Positions 16,408 to 25,519 are shown, counted from the first letter of the stretch. The stretch is DNA of 53,101 nucleotides from an uncultured Nitrospirota bacterium (GCA_945786985.1 CALZGC010000161.1:1-53101); one strand, 5' to 3'. The notes: a model not told the origin generated them from the letters alone. Made by a program: numbers and translations.

Positions 16408-16777
16408 AGAGATGGACCAGGAACCGACGACGGTCGAAACCGAGGAGACGGAAAATCCCACGGAGGTGGCCACCGGGAACTTCGGGGCGATGGAGGACCC
16501 CGTCGGGGCGAGCACGGCCCGGAGTATCGACTTCGTCCTGGACCTGCCGCTCCGGGTGACGGTGGAACTGGGGCGGACCAAGATGGTGGTGAACGACCTG
16601 CTGCAACTGGCCCAAGGGTCGATTGTGGAGTTGGAAAAACCCGCAGGGGAGCCGCTGGAGATTCTGGTTAACGACAAGCTTATTGCGCGGGGCGAAGTGG
16701 TCTCGGTGAATGAAAAGTTCGGTATTCGTGTGACCGAGATCATCTCACCGACGGAACGGATTGAGAAGCTGGGGTGA
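16400..16777 (+). CDS. fliN: Flagellar motor switch protein FliN
   Basis: FliN (125 residues) makes the bottom of the C-ring and helps dock FliH. The SpoA domain occupies the second half: LDLPLRVTVELGRTKMVVND, LLQLAQGSIVELEKPAGEPL, EILVNDKLIARGEVVSVNEK, FGIRVTEIISPTERI. The first 45 residues are acidic and Thr/Glu-rich. The ATG at 16400 overlaps the fliM stop and has AAGGAG (16387-16392) upstream. The stop overlaps a GTG that could also start fliO. Confidence 0.97.
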   Translation: MAKEMDQEPTTVETEETENPTEVATGNFGAMEDPVGASTARSIDFVLDLPLRVTVELGRTKMVVNDLLQLAQGSIVELEKPAGEPLEILVNDKLIARGEVVSVNEKFGIRVTEIISPTERIEKLG

Positions 16778-16782
16778 ACGAA

Positions 16783-17322
16783 ATGGGGACTCTTTTACGA
16801 AAACGGCCACGGTCCATGGGCCTTGTGCTGGCAAGCCTGCTCTGCTTCGGCATTTTCGTGCCCGTCGGGACGGCAGCAGCCAACCCGGCCGGCCCGGGCA
16901 TGCCTGCGAACCCCTCGGAGGCACTGCCTTCCCTGGGAGGCTTCGAAGGGCCACGGGCGGGCGCCGCCGAAGTGAGCCACCCTGCGCCGAATCTCGTTCG
17001 GACCGGCACGCGGCTTTTCTCCGCGACCCTGGTGCTCATCGGTCTGCTGGCCTTAGGCTCCTACGGCATCCGGCGGTTTATGAACCACCGCGGGTCCCTG
17101 TCCCGGCCGGGGGCGATGATTCGCGTCCTGACGACCCGCAGTCTGGGAGCCCGAAGCTCCCTGGCGGTCGTCGAAATCGGCGACGAGCGTTTTGTCATCG
17201 GTGTCTCTCCGCAGAGAATTTCTTTTCTGACCGGGCTCGCCGGTGCGGCCGAGGAGGACGGAGTTTCCCGGGAGTCCTCCGTCTTTGAGCGGCAATTGCA
17301 AAAAACCCGGGAGAAGAGGTAA
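16783..17322 (+). CDS. fliO: Flagellar biosynthetic protein FliO
   Basis: FliO (179 residues) helps assemble the FliP ring of the export gate. It has an N-terminal hydrophobic segment (about 12-33), likely a signal or anchor, and a second helix (TRLFSATLVLIGLLALGSYG). A cytoplasmic domain follows with the family pattern IRVLTTRSLGARSSLAVVEI, GDERFVIGVSPQRISFL. The ATG at 16783 is preferred because GGGGTG lies 6 nt upstream; a GTG at 16774 would add three residues. Position between fliN and fliP supports the call. Confidence 0.9.
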   Translation: MGTLLRKRPRSMGLVLASLLCFGIFVPVGTAAANPAGPGMPANPSEALPSLGGFEGPRAGAAEVSHPAPNLVRTGTRLFSATLVLIGLLALGSYGIRRFMNHRGSLSRPGAMIRVLTTRSLGARSSLAVVEIGDERFVIGVSPQRISFLTGLAGAAEEDGVSRESSVFERQLQKTREKR

Positions 17323-17331
17323 GGCAGGTTC

Positions 17332-18123
17332 ATGACACGCTGTGCATTGAATACCATCTCGAGCGGCGCGCCGAGGCGGGTCACCGTCGCCGGGATCTGT
17401 GTCGCGCTACTGCTGGGGGGCGCCCTGTGCTGTGAGGCGTTGACGGTCCCGGATGTGCAGATCCGCGTGGGAGAGGCCGCCGAGCCGGAACGGGTTTCTG
17501 CGGCCCTTCAGGTCATGGCGCTGCTCACCGTGCTGACGCTCGCGCCGGCCATTCTGATTTTGACGACTTCCTTCGTGCGCATCGTGGTGGTCCTTTCCTT
17601 TCTGCGCCAAGCCATCGGCACCCATCAGGTGCCCCCCAATCAAGTGCTCGTCGGGCTGGCCCTTTTCCTGACGTTCTTTATCATGACACCGGTGTGGCAG
17701 CAGGTGAATCAGAATGCCCTGCAGCCGTATCTGGATAAGGAGATCAGCCAGGAAACGGCGTTCCAGAGCGCTCTGCTGCCGATTCGGAAATTCCTCTTTG
17801 CCCAGACACGGGAGAAGGACCTGATGCTCTGTGTGAAATTGTCGGGCGACGGGAAGCCGGCCAACCGGAACGCGGTTGCCACCGTTCCGCTGGTGACTGC
17901 CTTCGTGCTGAGCGAGCTGAAAACAGCCTTCCAGATCGGCTTTTTGATCTACATCCCCTTTCTGGTGCTTGACATGGTGGTGGCCAGCATTCTTCTTTCC
18001 ATGGGGATGATGATGCTGCCGCCCATCATCATTTCGCTCCCCTTCAAGCTGATGCTCTTTGTACTGGTGGACGGGTGGTATCTGGTGGTGGGGTCTCTGA
18101 TCAAAAGTTTTCATACGCTGTAG
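17332..18123 (+). CDS. fliP: Flagellar export gate protein FliP
   Basis: FliP (263 residues) forms the core pore of the flagellar type III export gate with FliQ and FliR. It begins with a cleavable-looking signal (VTVAGICVALLLGGALCCEA), followed by the family motifs TSFVRIVVVLSFLRQAIGTH, QVPPNQVLVGLALFLTFFIM, VTAFVLSELKTAFQIGFLIY and SMGMMMLPPIIISLPFKLML. Four transmembrane helices follow the signal. Length is normal. The ATG at 17332 is preceded by AGGCAGG-like sequence. fliQ follows after 30 nt. Confidence 0.98.
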   Translation: MTRCALNTISSGAPRRVTVAGICVALLLGGALCCEALTVPDVQIRVGEAAEPERVSAALQVMALLTVLTLAPAILILTTSFVRIVVVLSFLRQAIGTHQVPPNQVLVGLALFLTFFIMTPVWQQVNQNALQPYLDKEISQETAFQSALLPIRKFLFAQTREKDLMLCVKLSGDGKPANRNAVATVPLVTAFVLSELKTAFQIGFLIYIPFLVLDMVVASILLSMGMMMLPPIIISLPFKLMLFVLVDGWYLVVGSLIKSFHTL

Positions 18124-18153
18124 CGTACGAACCGCGAAGCTAAGGAGAATAAG

Positions 18154-18423
18154 ATGACGGCGGAATTCGTGGTGGGGTTCGGGAAGGAGGCGCTGCAGCT
18201 GACGCTGATGCTTTCGCTGCCCCTGCTGCTCACGGGGATGGCGATCGGGCTGCTGGTCAGCATTTTCCAGGCGGCGACACAGATTCAAGAGATGACCCTC
18301 ATCTTTGTGCCGAAGATCCTGGCAGTCATGGCAGCGCTGATCTTCTTTGCACCGTGGCTGCTGGAGATTTTAACGAGTTACACCACCCGGTTGTACATGA
18401 ATATACCGATCTATCTCCGGTAA
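18154..18423 (+). CDS. fliQ: Flagellar export gate protein FliQ
   Basis: FliQ (89 residues) is the small two-helix subunit that wraps the FliP/FliR pore. The first helix includes LMLSLPLLLTGMAIGLLVSI, followed by the highly conserved FQAATQIQEMTLIFVPKILA and a second helix MAALIFFAPWLLEILTSYT. ATG at 18154 has AAGGAG 8 nt upstream. Length is exactly typical. Confidence 0.97.
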   Translation: MTAEFVVGFGKEALQLTLMLSLPLLLTGMAIGLLVSIFQAATQIQEMTLIFVPKILAVMAALIFFAPWLLEILTSYTTRLYMNIPIYLR

Positions 18424-18462
18424 GGCAGACCGGCCTGCCGGCGGGTTTCAACGGGAGCTGTG

Positions 18463-19245
18463 ATGAATCCCCTGTCCATGCCGTTTGTGCAGTTTGAGTG
18501 CTTCGTCCTGATTCTGATCCGGGTGCTGGCCATCGTGCTGGTGCTGCCGGTGGTGTCCGGACGGCAGGTGCCGATCCCTGTGAAGCTGGGCTTTTCCCTG
18601 GCCCTGGCCCTCGTCGTCTATCCCGCCGTCGGGACGGTGGGGATCGCCGTGCCACGAAGCGGCCTGGCGCTGCTGGTGGCCCTTCTGAGGGAGATCGGCA
18701 TCGGCCTCCTGATCGGCTTCCTTGGCCAGCTGGTTTTTGCAGGAATCCAGGTGGCCGGCCAGCTCATCGGATACCAGATGGGGTTCGGCATCGTGAGTGT
18801 CATGGACCCCCAGGGGAGCCAGCAAATTTCCATCATTGCCATCTTTGAGCACCTGCTGGCCATGTTTCTCTTCTTTGTCTTCAACGTGCACCATCTAATG
18901 ATCCAGGCGGTGGCCGAGAGTTTCCGGCTCATTCCGCTGCTGCAGGGGCGCTACCCGCTGTCGGTGATGGAGCAGCTCCTGCGAAACTCGGCATCTCTCT
19001 TTGTGACCGCCATTCAGATCGGCGCGCCGGTCATGGCTGTGCTCCTTTTCGCAAATCTGTCGATGGGACTCATTTCCCGAACGGTGCCCCAGATGAATGT
19101 GTTCATTGTCGCCTTTCCGTTGCAGATCGGGGTGGGCCTGCTGATGCTGGGCCTCAGTCTTCCCGTGACGGCCGGGATGTTTCATAGGATCTTCGCGACC
19201 CTGGGACGGGACGTGGGGATCCTTCTCCGAATGATGGCGGGATAA
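18463..19245 (+). CDS. fliR: Flagellar export gate protein FliR
   Basis: FliR (260 residues) completes the export-gate pore with FliP and FliQ. It is a polytopic protein of about six helices, with conserved stretches LVLPVVSGRQVPIPVKLGFS, EIGIGLLIGFLGQLVFAGIQ, GQLIGYQMGFGIVSVMDPQG and ANLSMGLISRTVPQMNVFIV. The ATG at 18463 follows GGGAG by 5 nt; a GTG directly before it is less likely. flhB starts 2 nt after the stop. Confidence 0.97.
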   Translation: MNPLSMPFVQFECFVLILIRVLAIVLVLPVVSGRQVPIPVKLGFSLALALVVYPAVGTVGIAVPRSGLALLVALLREIGIGLLIGFLGQLVFAGIQVAGQLIGYQMGFGIVSVMDPQGSQQISIIAIFEHLLAMFLFFVFNVHHLMIQAVAESFRLIPLLQGRYPLSVMEQLLRNSASLFVTAIQIGAPVMAVLLFANLSMGLISRTVPQMNVFIVAFPLQIGVGLLMLGLSLPVTAGMFHRIFATLGRDVGILLRMMAG

Positions 19246-19247
19246 TC

Positions 19248-20315
19248 ATGGCGGGTCCATCTGATCAGGAAAAAACCGAACGCGCCACCCCGAAAAAGCG
19301 GGAGGATGCCCGTCGGCGCGGTGAGGTGGCCAAGAGCCGGGAGGTCTCATCGACTACGGTGTATCTCTTTATCCTTGTGGTGCTCTATCTTTTGGGTCCC
19401 CACCTGCTGGAGCGGCTCCTGGGCATGGTCCGGGGGTATCTGTCACAGTCCACGGGGGTCACGGTCACCCTGGCCAATCTCAACCTGCTGAGCGTCCAGG
19501 CGGCAAGCCATTTCGTGCTCATCCTGGCACCGATCATGGGGGTCGGCGTGGTGGCCGCTTTTACGGGAAATATCATGCAGGTCGGATTTCTGATGACCGG
19601 CGAGACCCTCGTCCCCGATGTGGGGAAATTGAACCCCCTCAAAGGGTTGGGGCGGCTCGTGTCGAAGCATGCGCTCATGGAGGCGGCCAAGTCGGTGGCC
19701 AAGATCGCCATTGTCGCCTATCTGGCCTACTCGGTCATCCGTTATGAATTTCTGCACCGACTGCCGACGGTGGGGGCCATGGAGGTGGAAGGGATTCTCC
19801 TCTATGTGAGCCGGGTTTCCTTCACGATTTTGACTCGGGTACTCTGGTTTCTCATCGTGTTGTCCGTCATCGACTACGCGTTTCAGCGCTGGCAGTATGA
19901 GGAGAAGCTGAAAATGACCAAGCAGGAGGTGAAGGACGAGTACAAACAGCGAGAGGGCGATCCGATGGTGAAGGCCCGCGTGCGGAGCATTCAGCGCGAG
20001 ATGGCCCGACGGCGCATGCTGGCCGAGGTACCGGGCGCGGATGTGGTCGTGACCAATCCCACCCATCTCGCTGTGGCGCTGAAATATGAACCGGAGAAAG
20101 GCCCGGCCCCACGGGTGGTGGCCAAAGGGGCGAACCTCATCGCGGAGAAGATCCGCCAGTTGGCGAAAGAACACGGCGTGCCGCTCGTGGAGGACAAATC
20201 GCTGGCCCGGGCCCTCTACAAGGGGGTCCGCCTCGGGGGGTTCGTGCCGGAGAATCTCTATCGGGCGGTGGCCGAGATTCTTGCATACGTCTACAGCCTG
20301 AAACGCCGGCCGTAA
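19248..20315 (+). CDS. flhB: Flagellar export switch protein FlhB
   Basis: FlhB (355 residues) controls the switch from hook to filament export. The N-terminal basic segment (EKTERATPKKREDARRRGEV) precedes four transmembrane helices; the cytoplasmic domain contains the autocleavage motif Asn-Pro-Thr-His at 270-273 within VVVTNPTHLAVALKY. Its distance from the start is almost the same as in E. coli. MTKQEVKDEYKQREGDP is the conserved helix before it. FliK from this locus would act on this domain. The start is 2 nt after fliR. Confidence 0.98.
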   Translation: MAGPSDQEKTERATPKKREDARRRGEVAKSREVSSTTVYLFILVVLYLLGPHLLERLLGMVRGYLSQSTGVTVTLANLNLLSVQAASHFVLILAPIMGVGVVAAFTGNIMQVGFLMTGETLVPDVGKLNPLKGLGRLVSKHALMEAAKSVAKIAIVAYLAYSVIRYEFLHRLPTVGAMEVEGILLYVSRVSFTILTRVLWFLIVLSVIDYAFQRWQYEEKLKMTKQEVKDEYKQREGDPMVKARVRSIQREMARRRMLAEVPGADVVVTNPTHLAVALKYEPEKGPAPRVVAKGANLIAEKIRQLAKEHGVPLVEDKSLARALYKGVRLGGFVPENLYRAVAEILAYVYSLKRRP

Positions 20316-20374
20316 CACTGTACGACTGGGCCGTGCGGGACTGTTGCCCGTGAGAGCCTACTGAAAGGAATCCA

Positions 20375-22441
20375 ATGAACCGCACGGATGTGCTTCAGAG
20401 TATTCAACGCCATCGGGAGATGGCCCTGGTCTTCGGCGTCGTCGTGGTGCTGGGTATCATGGTGCTGCCGCTGCCGCCGGCCCTCATGGATATGCTGCTC
20501 TTTGCGAACATCGCCTTTTCTCTGGTGATTCTCTTCGTCGGGATCTATGCGGAGAAACCCCTCGATTTCTCAGTCTTTCCAAGCGTGCTGCTCATGGTGA
20601 CCCTTTTTCGGCTCTCCCTGAATGTGGCGTCCACCCGGCTCATCCTGCTTCACGGCGCAGACGGAAGCCGGGCCGCGGGAAAGATCATTCAGGCCTTCGG
20701 CACTTTTGTGGTCGGCGGCAATTACGTGGTCGGCATGGTGGTCTTCCTGATTCTCGTCGTGATCAATTTCGTGGTGATCACCAAAGGGGCCGGCCGGATC
20801 GCTGAGGTGGGAGCCCGTTTCACCCTGGATGCCATGCCGGGAAAACAGATGAGCATCGATGCGGATCTCAATGCCGGTCTGATCAATGACCGGGATGCCA
20901 AGGAGCGGCGGGAAGAGATTGAACGGGAGGCCGATTTCTACGGCGCCATGGACGGTGCGAGCAAATTCGTCCGGGGCGATGCCATTGCCGGCATCATCAT
21001 TACCCTGATCAATATTCTGGGCGGGCTCGTCATTGGGGTACTGCAGCAGGGGACCTCCCTGGGCGAAGCCGCGCAGACTTACACCCTGCTGACGGTGGGG
21101 GACGGTCTGGTGTCCCAGATTCCAGCGCTCATCGTTTCGACGGCGGCTGGTTTGATCGTGACCCATTCGGCCTCGGGGACCAGCTTGGGCAACGAAGTCC
21201 TGGACCAGATCTTCAGCAATGTCCGCGCGGTCGGAGCGGCGGCGGCGATTCTCTTCCTGCTGGGTCTGATCCCGGGACTGCCCCAGGTGCCTTTTCTGCT
21301 CTTCTCCTCGGCCATGGGCGGTGCGGCCTACTTCCTGCATCTGCAGGAGCGCGCGGTGCGCCGGGAAGCCGAGTCTGCCGCGGCCGCGCCCGAGCCTGGA
21401 CCGGAGCCTCCGGGGAGACTCCTTCCTCTGGATCTTCTCGAGTTGGAGATCGGATACGGCCTGATCCCCCTGGTGGATCGAGAACAAGACGGAGATCTGC
21501 TTGAGCGTGTCCGCTCCGTCCGGAGGCAGTTTGCTTCCGAGCTGGGGGTCCTGGTGCCGCCGCTGCACATCCGGGACAATCTGAAACTCAAGGCCGGCGA
21601 GTATGTGATTCTGATCAAAGGAGAGGTTGTGGCCCGGGGTGAGGCGGCCATGAAACACATGCTCGCGATGGATACCGGGACGGTGACCGAGGTCGTCCAG
21701 GGGATCGAAACCCGAGAACCGGCCTTCGGTCTGCCGGCTCTATGGATTCCGGAGCCGGATCGGGAAAAGGCACAGATGCTGGGGTATTCGGTTGTGGATC
21801 ATGCCACCGTGGTGGCGACCCACCTGACGGAAGTCATCCGGAACCATGCCCATGAATTGATGGGGCGCCAGGAGGTGCAGACGCTGCTCGATCATTTCGC
21901 GGAACACTATCCCAAGGTGGTGGAAGAGCTGGTGCCGGGGCTCCTCTCTCTGGGGGCGGTGCAGAAAGTGCTGCAGAGTCTTCTGCGGGAGAAGATCCCC
22001 GTTCGCGATCTGCGCACCATCCTGGAGACCCTAGCGGACCATGCGGAGTTCACCAAGGATACCGATGTCCTGACGGAAACGGTGCGGCAGAACCTGTCGC
22101 GGGTGATCACCGGCCGCTACCTCGACGATCAGCGAGGACTCCGGGTCATCACGTTGGACCGACAGGTGGAGGACCAGATTGCGGAAACGCTACGGCCGCA
22201 GGAGCCGGGCCGGGGGGGGGTCCTGGAGCCGGGCGCCGTCCAGAAAGTTCTCTCCCGTATCGGAAAGGCCATGGAGCGGATGGCCTCGATGAACCTGGAA
22301 CCGGTTCTGCTCTGTTCTCCGGGGATCCGGTTACACCTCCGCAGGCTGACGGAGAGGTTTCTGCCCAATCTGGTGGTGATCTCCCACTCCGAAGTGTCTC
22401 CCGATGTGACCATTCAGTCCATCGAATCCGTGAGGTTATAA
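20375..22441 (+). CDS. flhA: Flagellar export apparatus protein FlhA
   Basis: FlhA (688 residues) is the major export-gate component, with about eight N-terminal transmembrane helices and a large cytoplasmic domain that docks chaperone-substrate complexes. The FHIPEP-type region is clear: LPLPPALMDMLLFANIAFSL, FPSVLLMVTLFRLSLNVAST, RFTLDAMPGKQMSIDADLNA, NDRDAKERREEIEREADFYG and AMDGASKFVRGDAIAGIIIT. A Pro/Glu/Ala linker (about 335-348) leads to the C-terminal domain. Length is normal. ATG at 20375 has AAAGGAA upstream. flhF begins 1 nt after the stop. Confidence 0.98.
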   Translation: MNRTDVLQSIQRHREMALVFGVVVVLGIMVLPLPPALMDMLLFANIAFSLVILFVGIYAEKPLDFSVFPSVLLMVTLFRLSLNVASTRLILLHGADGSRAAGKIIQAFGTFVVGGNYVVGMVVFLILVVINFVVITKGAGRIAEVGARFTLDAMPGKQMSIDADLNAGLINDRDAKERREEIEREADFYGAMDGASKFVRGDAIAGIIITLINILGGLVIGVLQQGTSLGEAAQTYTLLTVGDGLVSQIPALIVSTAAGLIVTHSASGTSLGNEVLDQIFSNVRAVGAAAAILFLLGLIPGLPQVPFLLFSSAMGGAAYFLHLQERAVRREAESAAAAPEPGPEPPGRLLPLDLLELEIGYGLIPLVDREQDGDLLERVRSVRRQFASELGVLVPPLHIRDNLKLKAGEYVILIKGEVVARGEAAMKHMLAMDTGTVTEVVQGIETREPAFGLPALWIPEPDREKAQMLGYSVVDHATVVATHLTEVIRNHAHELMGRQEVQTLLDHFAEHYPKVVEELVPGLLSLGAVQKVLQSLLREKIPVRDLRTILETLADHAEFTKDTDVLTETVRQNLSRVITGRYLDDQRGLRVITLDRQVEDQIAETLRPQEPGRGGVLEPGAVQKVLSRIGKAMERMASMNLEPVLLCSPGIRLHLRRLTERFLPNLVVISHSEVSPDVTIQSIESVRL

Positions 22442-22442
22442 G

Positions 22443-23723
22443 ATGCAGATCAAGAAATACGAAGCCGTGGATATGCCGTCCGCCATTCGGATGATCAAGA
22501 GCGAACTGGGTCCGGAGGCGGTGATCCTCTCCACCCGCCAGCTGCGCAAGGGCAAGGGGCACTTCGGTCTCTTTGGGCGTCCCATGGTTGAAGTGACCGC
22601 GGCTGCGGACCGGGTGGAACCGTCCGCGCGCACACCGCGCCGGCGCGAGCGCCGTACGGCTGACCCATCGCCGGTGCGGGAGAACGACCGGAGCGCGTCG
22701 GAAGAGATCTCCCCGTGGGTCGGTCCCATCCGTGAGGAGCTCCAGGAGATCCGCTCCGGCATGGAGCAGCTTCAGCGTGTCCGGGCGAACCCGGAGGGGT
22801 TCCAGGTACTGATGGAGGAATTCCAGTCGGTGCGGCATCTGGTGGAGTCCTCCCTGACGGAGAGCGGGCAGAGTTCTCTTGCCAAATATCCTTCCTTTCT
22901 AAGGCAGATGGGGCAGCGGCTGCTCTACAGCGAAGTCGATGAACGTGTCGTGCAGAAGCTGCTGCAGGGGATACAGACCCGGCTGCCCGAAAGCTGTTAC
23001 AGCACGGCGGGAACCGCGGAAATTTCCATGAAACGGGTGATCGAGAATGCCCTGCAGGTCCAGGGGGGGCTTCGGCTTGCAGGGGAGGGGCCGCGGAAGG
23101 TGGCACTCATCGGGCCGACGGGTGTTGGCAAGACGACCACCCTCGCCAAGATTGCCGCCGAGTATGCCTTGACGAAAAAGCACAAACTCGCCCTGGTGAC
23201 CATCGACACGTTCCGGATTGCCGCCATTGAACAATTGAAAATCTATGCCAACATCATCGGCATTCCCGTGGAGGTGGTCGTGCATGCGGACGACCTGGCC
23301 CGCGCCTGCGACCAGCACCGCGACAAGGAACTGATCCTGATCGATACCGCGGGGCGAAGCCATCGCAACGTGGCCCAGATCCGGGAGTTGGAGACGGTGT
23401 TCCGGGGGAGCCGGGATCTGGAAAAACACCTGGTTTTGAGCACGACCACTGGACCGGCGGACCTTGCAGGCATTCTGCGGAACTTCAAGTCGGTGGGATA
23501 TGACTACCTGCTCTTCACGAAGGTCGATGAGGGATGCTGTTTCGGAAGCATTCTGAGCGCGGTGCTGCAGACGGGAAAGGCCGTCTCCTATCTCACGAAC
23601 GGCCAGCGGGTTCCCGAGGACATTCAGCAGGCCGACGCGGCCGATCTGGCCACACTGATTCTGGCGCCCCATCGAGTGCACCCCTCGCAGGTGGCGCCAC
23701 GGGATGGTGCCCGGAGCGCATAG
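22443..23723 (+). CDS. flhF: SRP-type GTPase FlhF
   Basis: FlhF (426 residues) is the signal-recognition-particle GTPase that sets where flagella are built, usually a cell pole. A variable basic B domain (residues 1-120) is followed by the N and G domains. G-motifs are seen: GPTGVGKT at 224-231, DTAGR from 301, and TKVDE from 359. The B domain begins MQIKKYEAVDMPSAIRMIKS, typical of the family. It starts 1 nt after flhA. Together with flhG it suggests polar or number-controlled flagella. Confidence 0.97.
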   Translation: MQIKKYEAVDMPSAIRMIKSELGPEAVILSTRQLRKGKGHFGLFGRPMVEVTAAADRVEPSARTPRRRERRTADPSPVRENDRSASEEISPWVGPIREELQEIRSGMEQLQRVRANPEGFQVLMEEFQSVRHLVESSLTESGQSSLAKYPSFLRQMGQRLLYSEVDERVVQKLLQGIQTRLPESCYSTAGTAEISMKRVIENALQVQGGLRLAGEGPRKVALIGPTGVGKTTTLAKIAAEYALTKKHKLALVTIDTFRIAAIEQLKIYANIIGIPVEVVVHADDLARACDQHRDKELILIDTAGRSHRNVAQIRELETVFRGSRDLEKHLVLSTTTGPADLAGILRNFKSVGYDYLLFTKVDEGCCFGSILSAVLQTGKAVSYLTNGQRVPEDIQQADAADLATLILAPHRVHPSQVAPRDGARSA

Positions 23724-23732
23724 TTCAACAAT

Positions 23733-23753
23733 CGGTCCCGCAGGGCGGGACCG
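23733..23753 (+). other. Intercistronic hairpin between flhF and flhG
   Basis: CGGTCCCGC and GCGGGACCG form a perfect 9-bp stem with an AGG loop, 9 nt after the flhF stop and just ahead of the flhG ribosome-binding site GGGAGGAAG. No U-run follows. It could stabilise or partly terminate the transcript and so lower FlhG relative to FlhF. The function is inferred. Confidence 0.6.
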
Positions 23754-23768
23754 TTCAGGGAGGAAGTC

Positions 23769-24638
23769 ATGGACCAAGCGGGAACATTGAGAAAGATGAC
23801 CCGGAGGGACGATGGAGGGAAAAAAGCGGCGGCACCGGGCGTGAAGGTCATCGCCGTGACCAGCGGCAAGGGCGGCGTCGGCAAGACCAATGTGGTGGCC
23901 AACCTGGCCTATGCGCTGGCCAGGCTAGGCAAGAAAGTCATGGTTCTGGACGCGGATCTCGGCCTGGGCAATCTCGACATCCTTCTGGGACTCACACCCA
24001 AATACAACCTGACCGATGTGATCTGTAACCGCAGAAAAGTCCGCGAGATCATCGTCGAAGGCCCCGGCGGTATCAAAATCCTTCCGGCCAGCTCAGGCAT
24101 CCAGGAGGTGACCAATCTGTCCAAGGGCGAGAAACGCAATCTCGTCGCCCAGATGGACACCCTGGAGGATGACATGGACTTCCTCCTGATCGATACGGCC
24201 TCCGGCATCTCATCGAACGTGATGTTTTTCAATGTCGCGGCTCACGACATTCTGGTGGTGGCGTCACCGGAGCCGACGTCCATCACCGACGCTTACGCGC
24301 TGATGAAGGTGATGTTCAAGAACTATTCGGAGAATCGTTTTCAGCTGCTGATCAATGGCGTCCGGTCCGAGTCGGAGGCGAAGGGCGTCTATAAGAAACT
24401 GTGCACGGTGGCCGATCGGTTCCTGAACATCACCATAGACTATGTGGGTCACATCGTGCAGGATCCGGTTCTGACGCGGGCTGTGCGGGAGCAGAAAGCC
24501 ATATCGGAGTGCTATCCCGGCTCCCCCGCAAGCACCTGTTTCCGGCGGCTGGCGCGGGCCCTGTCCATACGGCACGGCGATGTCCATCCGAAGGGCAATA
24601 TACAATTCTTCTGGAAGCGGATTTTCCAGGTCGCTTAA
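23769..24638 (+). CDS. flhG: MinD-like ATPase FlhG (FleN), flagellar number regulator
   Basis: FlhG (289 residues) is a MinD-type ATPase that counters FlhF and limits flagellar number. The N-terminal DQAGTLRKM matches the DQAxxLR activator helix known to stimulate FlhF GTPase. The deviant Walker A SGKGGVGKT is at 32-40, followed by DADLGLGNLDILLGL (switch) and DFLLIDTASGISSNV. The C-terminal part includes the membrane-targeting end FFWKRIFQVA, an amphipathic helix. Start ATG at 23769 has GGGAGGAAG upstream. fliA follows after 12 nt. Confidence 0.96.
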   Translation: MDQAGTLRKMTRRDDGGKKAAAPGVKVIAVTSGKGGVGKTNVVANLAYALARLGKKVMVLDADLGLGNLDILLGLTPKYNLTDVICNRRKVREIIVEGPGGIKILPASSGIQEVTNLSKGEKRNLVAQMDTLEDDMDFLLIDTASGISSNVMFFNVAAHDILVVASPEPTSITDAYALMKVMFKNYSENRFQLLINGVRSESEAKGVYKKLCTVADRFLNITIDYVGHIVQDPVLTRAVREQKAISECYPGSPASTCFRRLARALSIRHGDVHPKGNIQFFWKRIFQVA

Positions 24639-24650
24639 ACGAGGTGGCGG

Positions 24651-25403
24651 ATGCAGAAAGCGCAAAAAGCATACAAAAAGGCGGCCAGCGAGTTTGATCC
24701 CGCCAGACGGGATGAGATGATTGAGGAATTGGCGCCGCTCATTAAGTTTATTGCCCACCGTCTGTCATTGCGCCTGCCGTCCCATGTGGAAATGGACGAC
24801 CTGATCAGCGCCGGCGTCATCGGGCTCATTGACGCCATCGAGAAGTTCGACCCCACGCGGAACATTCTCTTCAAGACCTACGCGGAGTTTCGAATCAAGG
24901 GGGCCATGCTGGATGATCTGCGCGCCCAGGACTGGGTGCCTCGCTCCATACGCCAGAAGGCGGCCGTTCTGGAGCGGGCCTACGCAGAAATCGAACAGCG
25001 GGAGGGAAGACCGGCCACAGACGAAGAAGTCGCGGGGGCCCTCGATATGGCCATGGAAGTCTTCTATGACCTGCTGAACAATGCGCGCGGGCTGTCGCTC
25101 ATCAGTATCGACGGTGCCGAGGATGAGATGACCCTGAACAAACGGGTACTCGAATCCCTCACCAGCCCGGCCGAGGACAACCCCTTTCACCAGTTCCGGC
25201 GTAAAGAGCTCAAAGAGGTGCTGGCCCGTGTCATCGATCAGCTGCCGACCAAGGAAAAAATGGTCGTCTCCCTCTACTACTATAACGAGCTGACGATGAA
25301 AGAGATCGGCAAGGTGCTGAATATCACTGAATCAAGAGTCTCTCAGATTCACACCCAAGTGATGCTGCGCCTGCGGGGGAAACTCAAGAAGATTTATGGA
25401 TAG
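24651..25403 (+). CDS. fliA: RNA polymerase sigma-28 factor FliA
   Basis: FliA (250 residues) is the sigma factor for late flagellar and chemotaxis promoters. Region 2 is seen in APLIKFIAHRLSLRLPSHVE, DDLISAGVIGLIDAIEKFDP and FKTYAEFRIKGAMLDDLRAQ with DWVPRS; region 3 spans about 100-150; region 4 has KEKMVVSLYYYNELTMKEIG and NITESRVSQIHTQVMLRLRG. I found no FliA (-35 TAAAG, -10 GCCGATAA) promoter in the window, so its targets are probably elsewhere. The stop TAG is the first three bases of a repeat element. FlgM is not present. Confidence 0.98.
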   Translation: MQKAQKAYKKAASEFDPARRDEMIEELAPLIKFIAHRLSLRLPSHVEMDDLISAGVIGLIDAIEKFDPTRNILFKTYAEFRIKGAMLDDLRAQDWVPRSIRQKAAVLERAYAEIEQREGRPATDEEVAGALDMAMEVFYDLLNNARGLSLISIDGAEDEMTLNKRVLESLTSPAEDNPFHQFRRKELKEVLARVIDQLPTKEKMVVSLYYYNELTMKEIGKVLNITESRVSQIHTQVMLRLRGKLKKIYG

Positions 25404-25472
25404 CCCGGATATTGCAAGCGCAAATCTATTGCAAGGCCCGATAGTCTGCCACAGGCGGTGTTACAGGAAACC
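25401..25472. repeat. Decayed copy C of the terminal-inverted-repeat element after fliA
   Basis: The left end TAGCCCGGATATTGCA matches copies A and B and begins at the fliA stop codon. Compared with copy B about 30 nt of the conserved core is missing; the similarity resumes at GATAGTCTGCCACAGGCGGT followed by GTTACAGGAA. Its right end is not recognisable. Farther on, GAGGCCCCAAGAGG (25559-25572) resembles a piece of copy A in the opposite orientation, so the whole 25401-25600 stretch may be a rearranged remnant. Confidence 0.7.
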
Positions 25473-25488
25473 TGCCGCGGCGCCCGGA

Positions 25489-25519
25489 GGTAATCTGCCG
25501 GGGGCACCGGCAAATTACC
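25489..25519. other. Hairpin in the fliA-HEAT gene gap
   Basis: GGTAATCTGCCGG (25489-25501) pairs with CCGGCAAATTACC (25507-25519), 13 bp with one wobble position around a GGGCA loop. A further nested inverted repeat, AAGAGGGC/GCCCTCTT, spans about 25566-25611. Neither is followed by a clean U-run. They may end the flagellar transcript before the signalling genes, or be debris of the repeat element. Confidence 0.55.
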
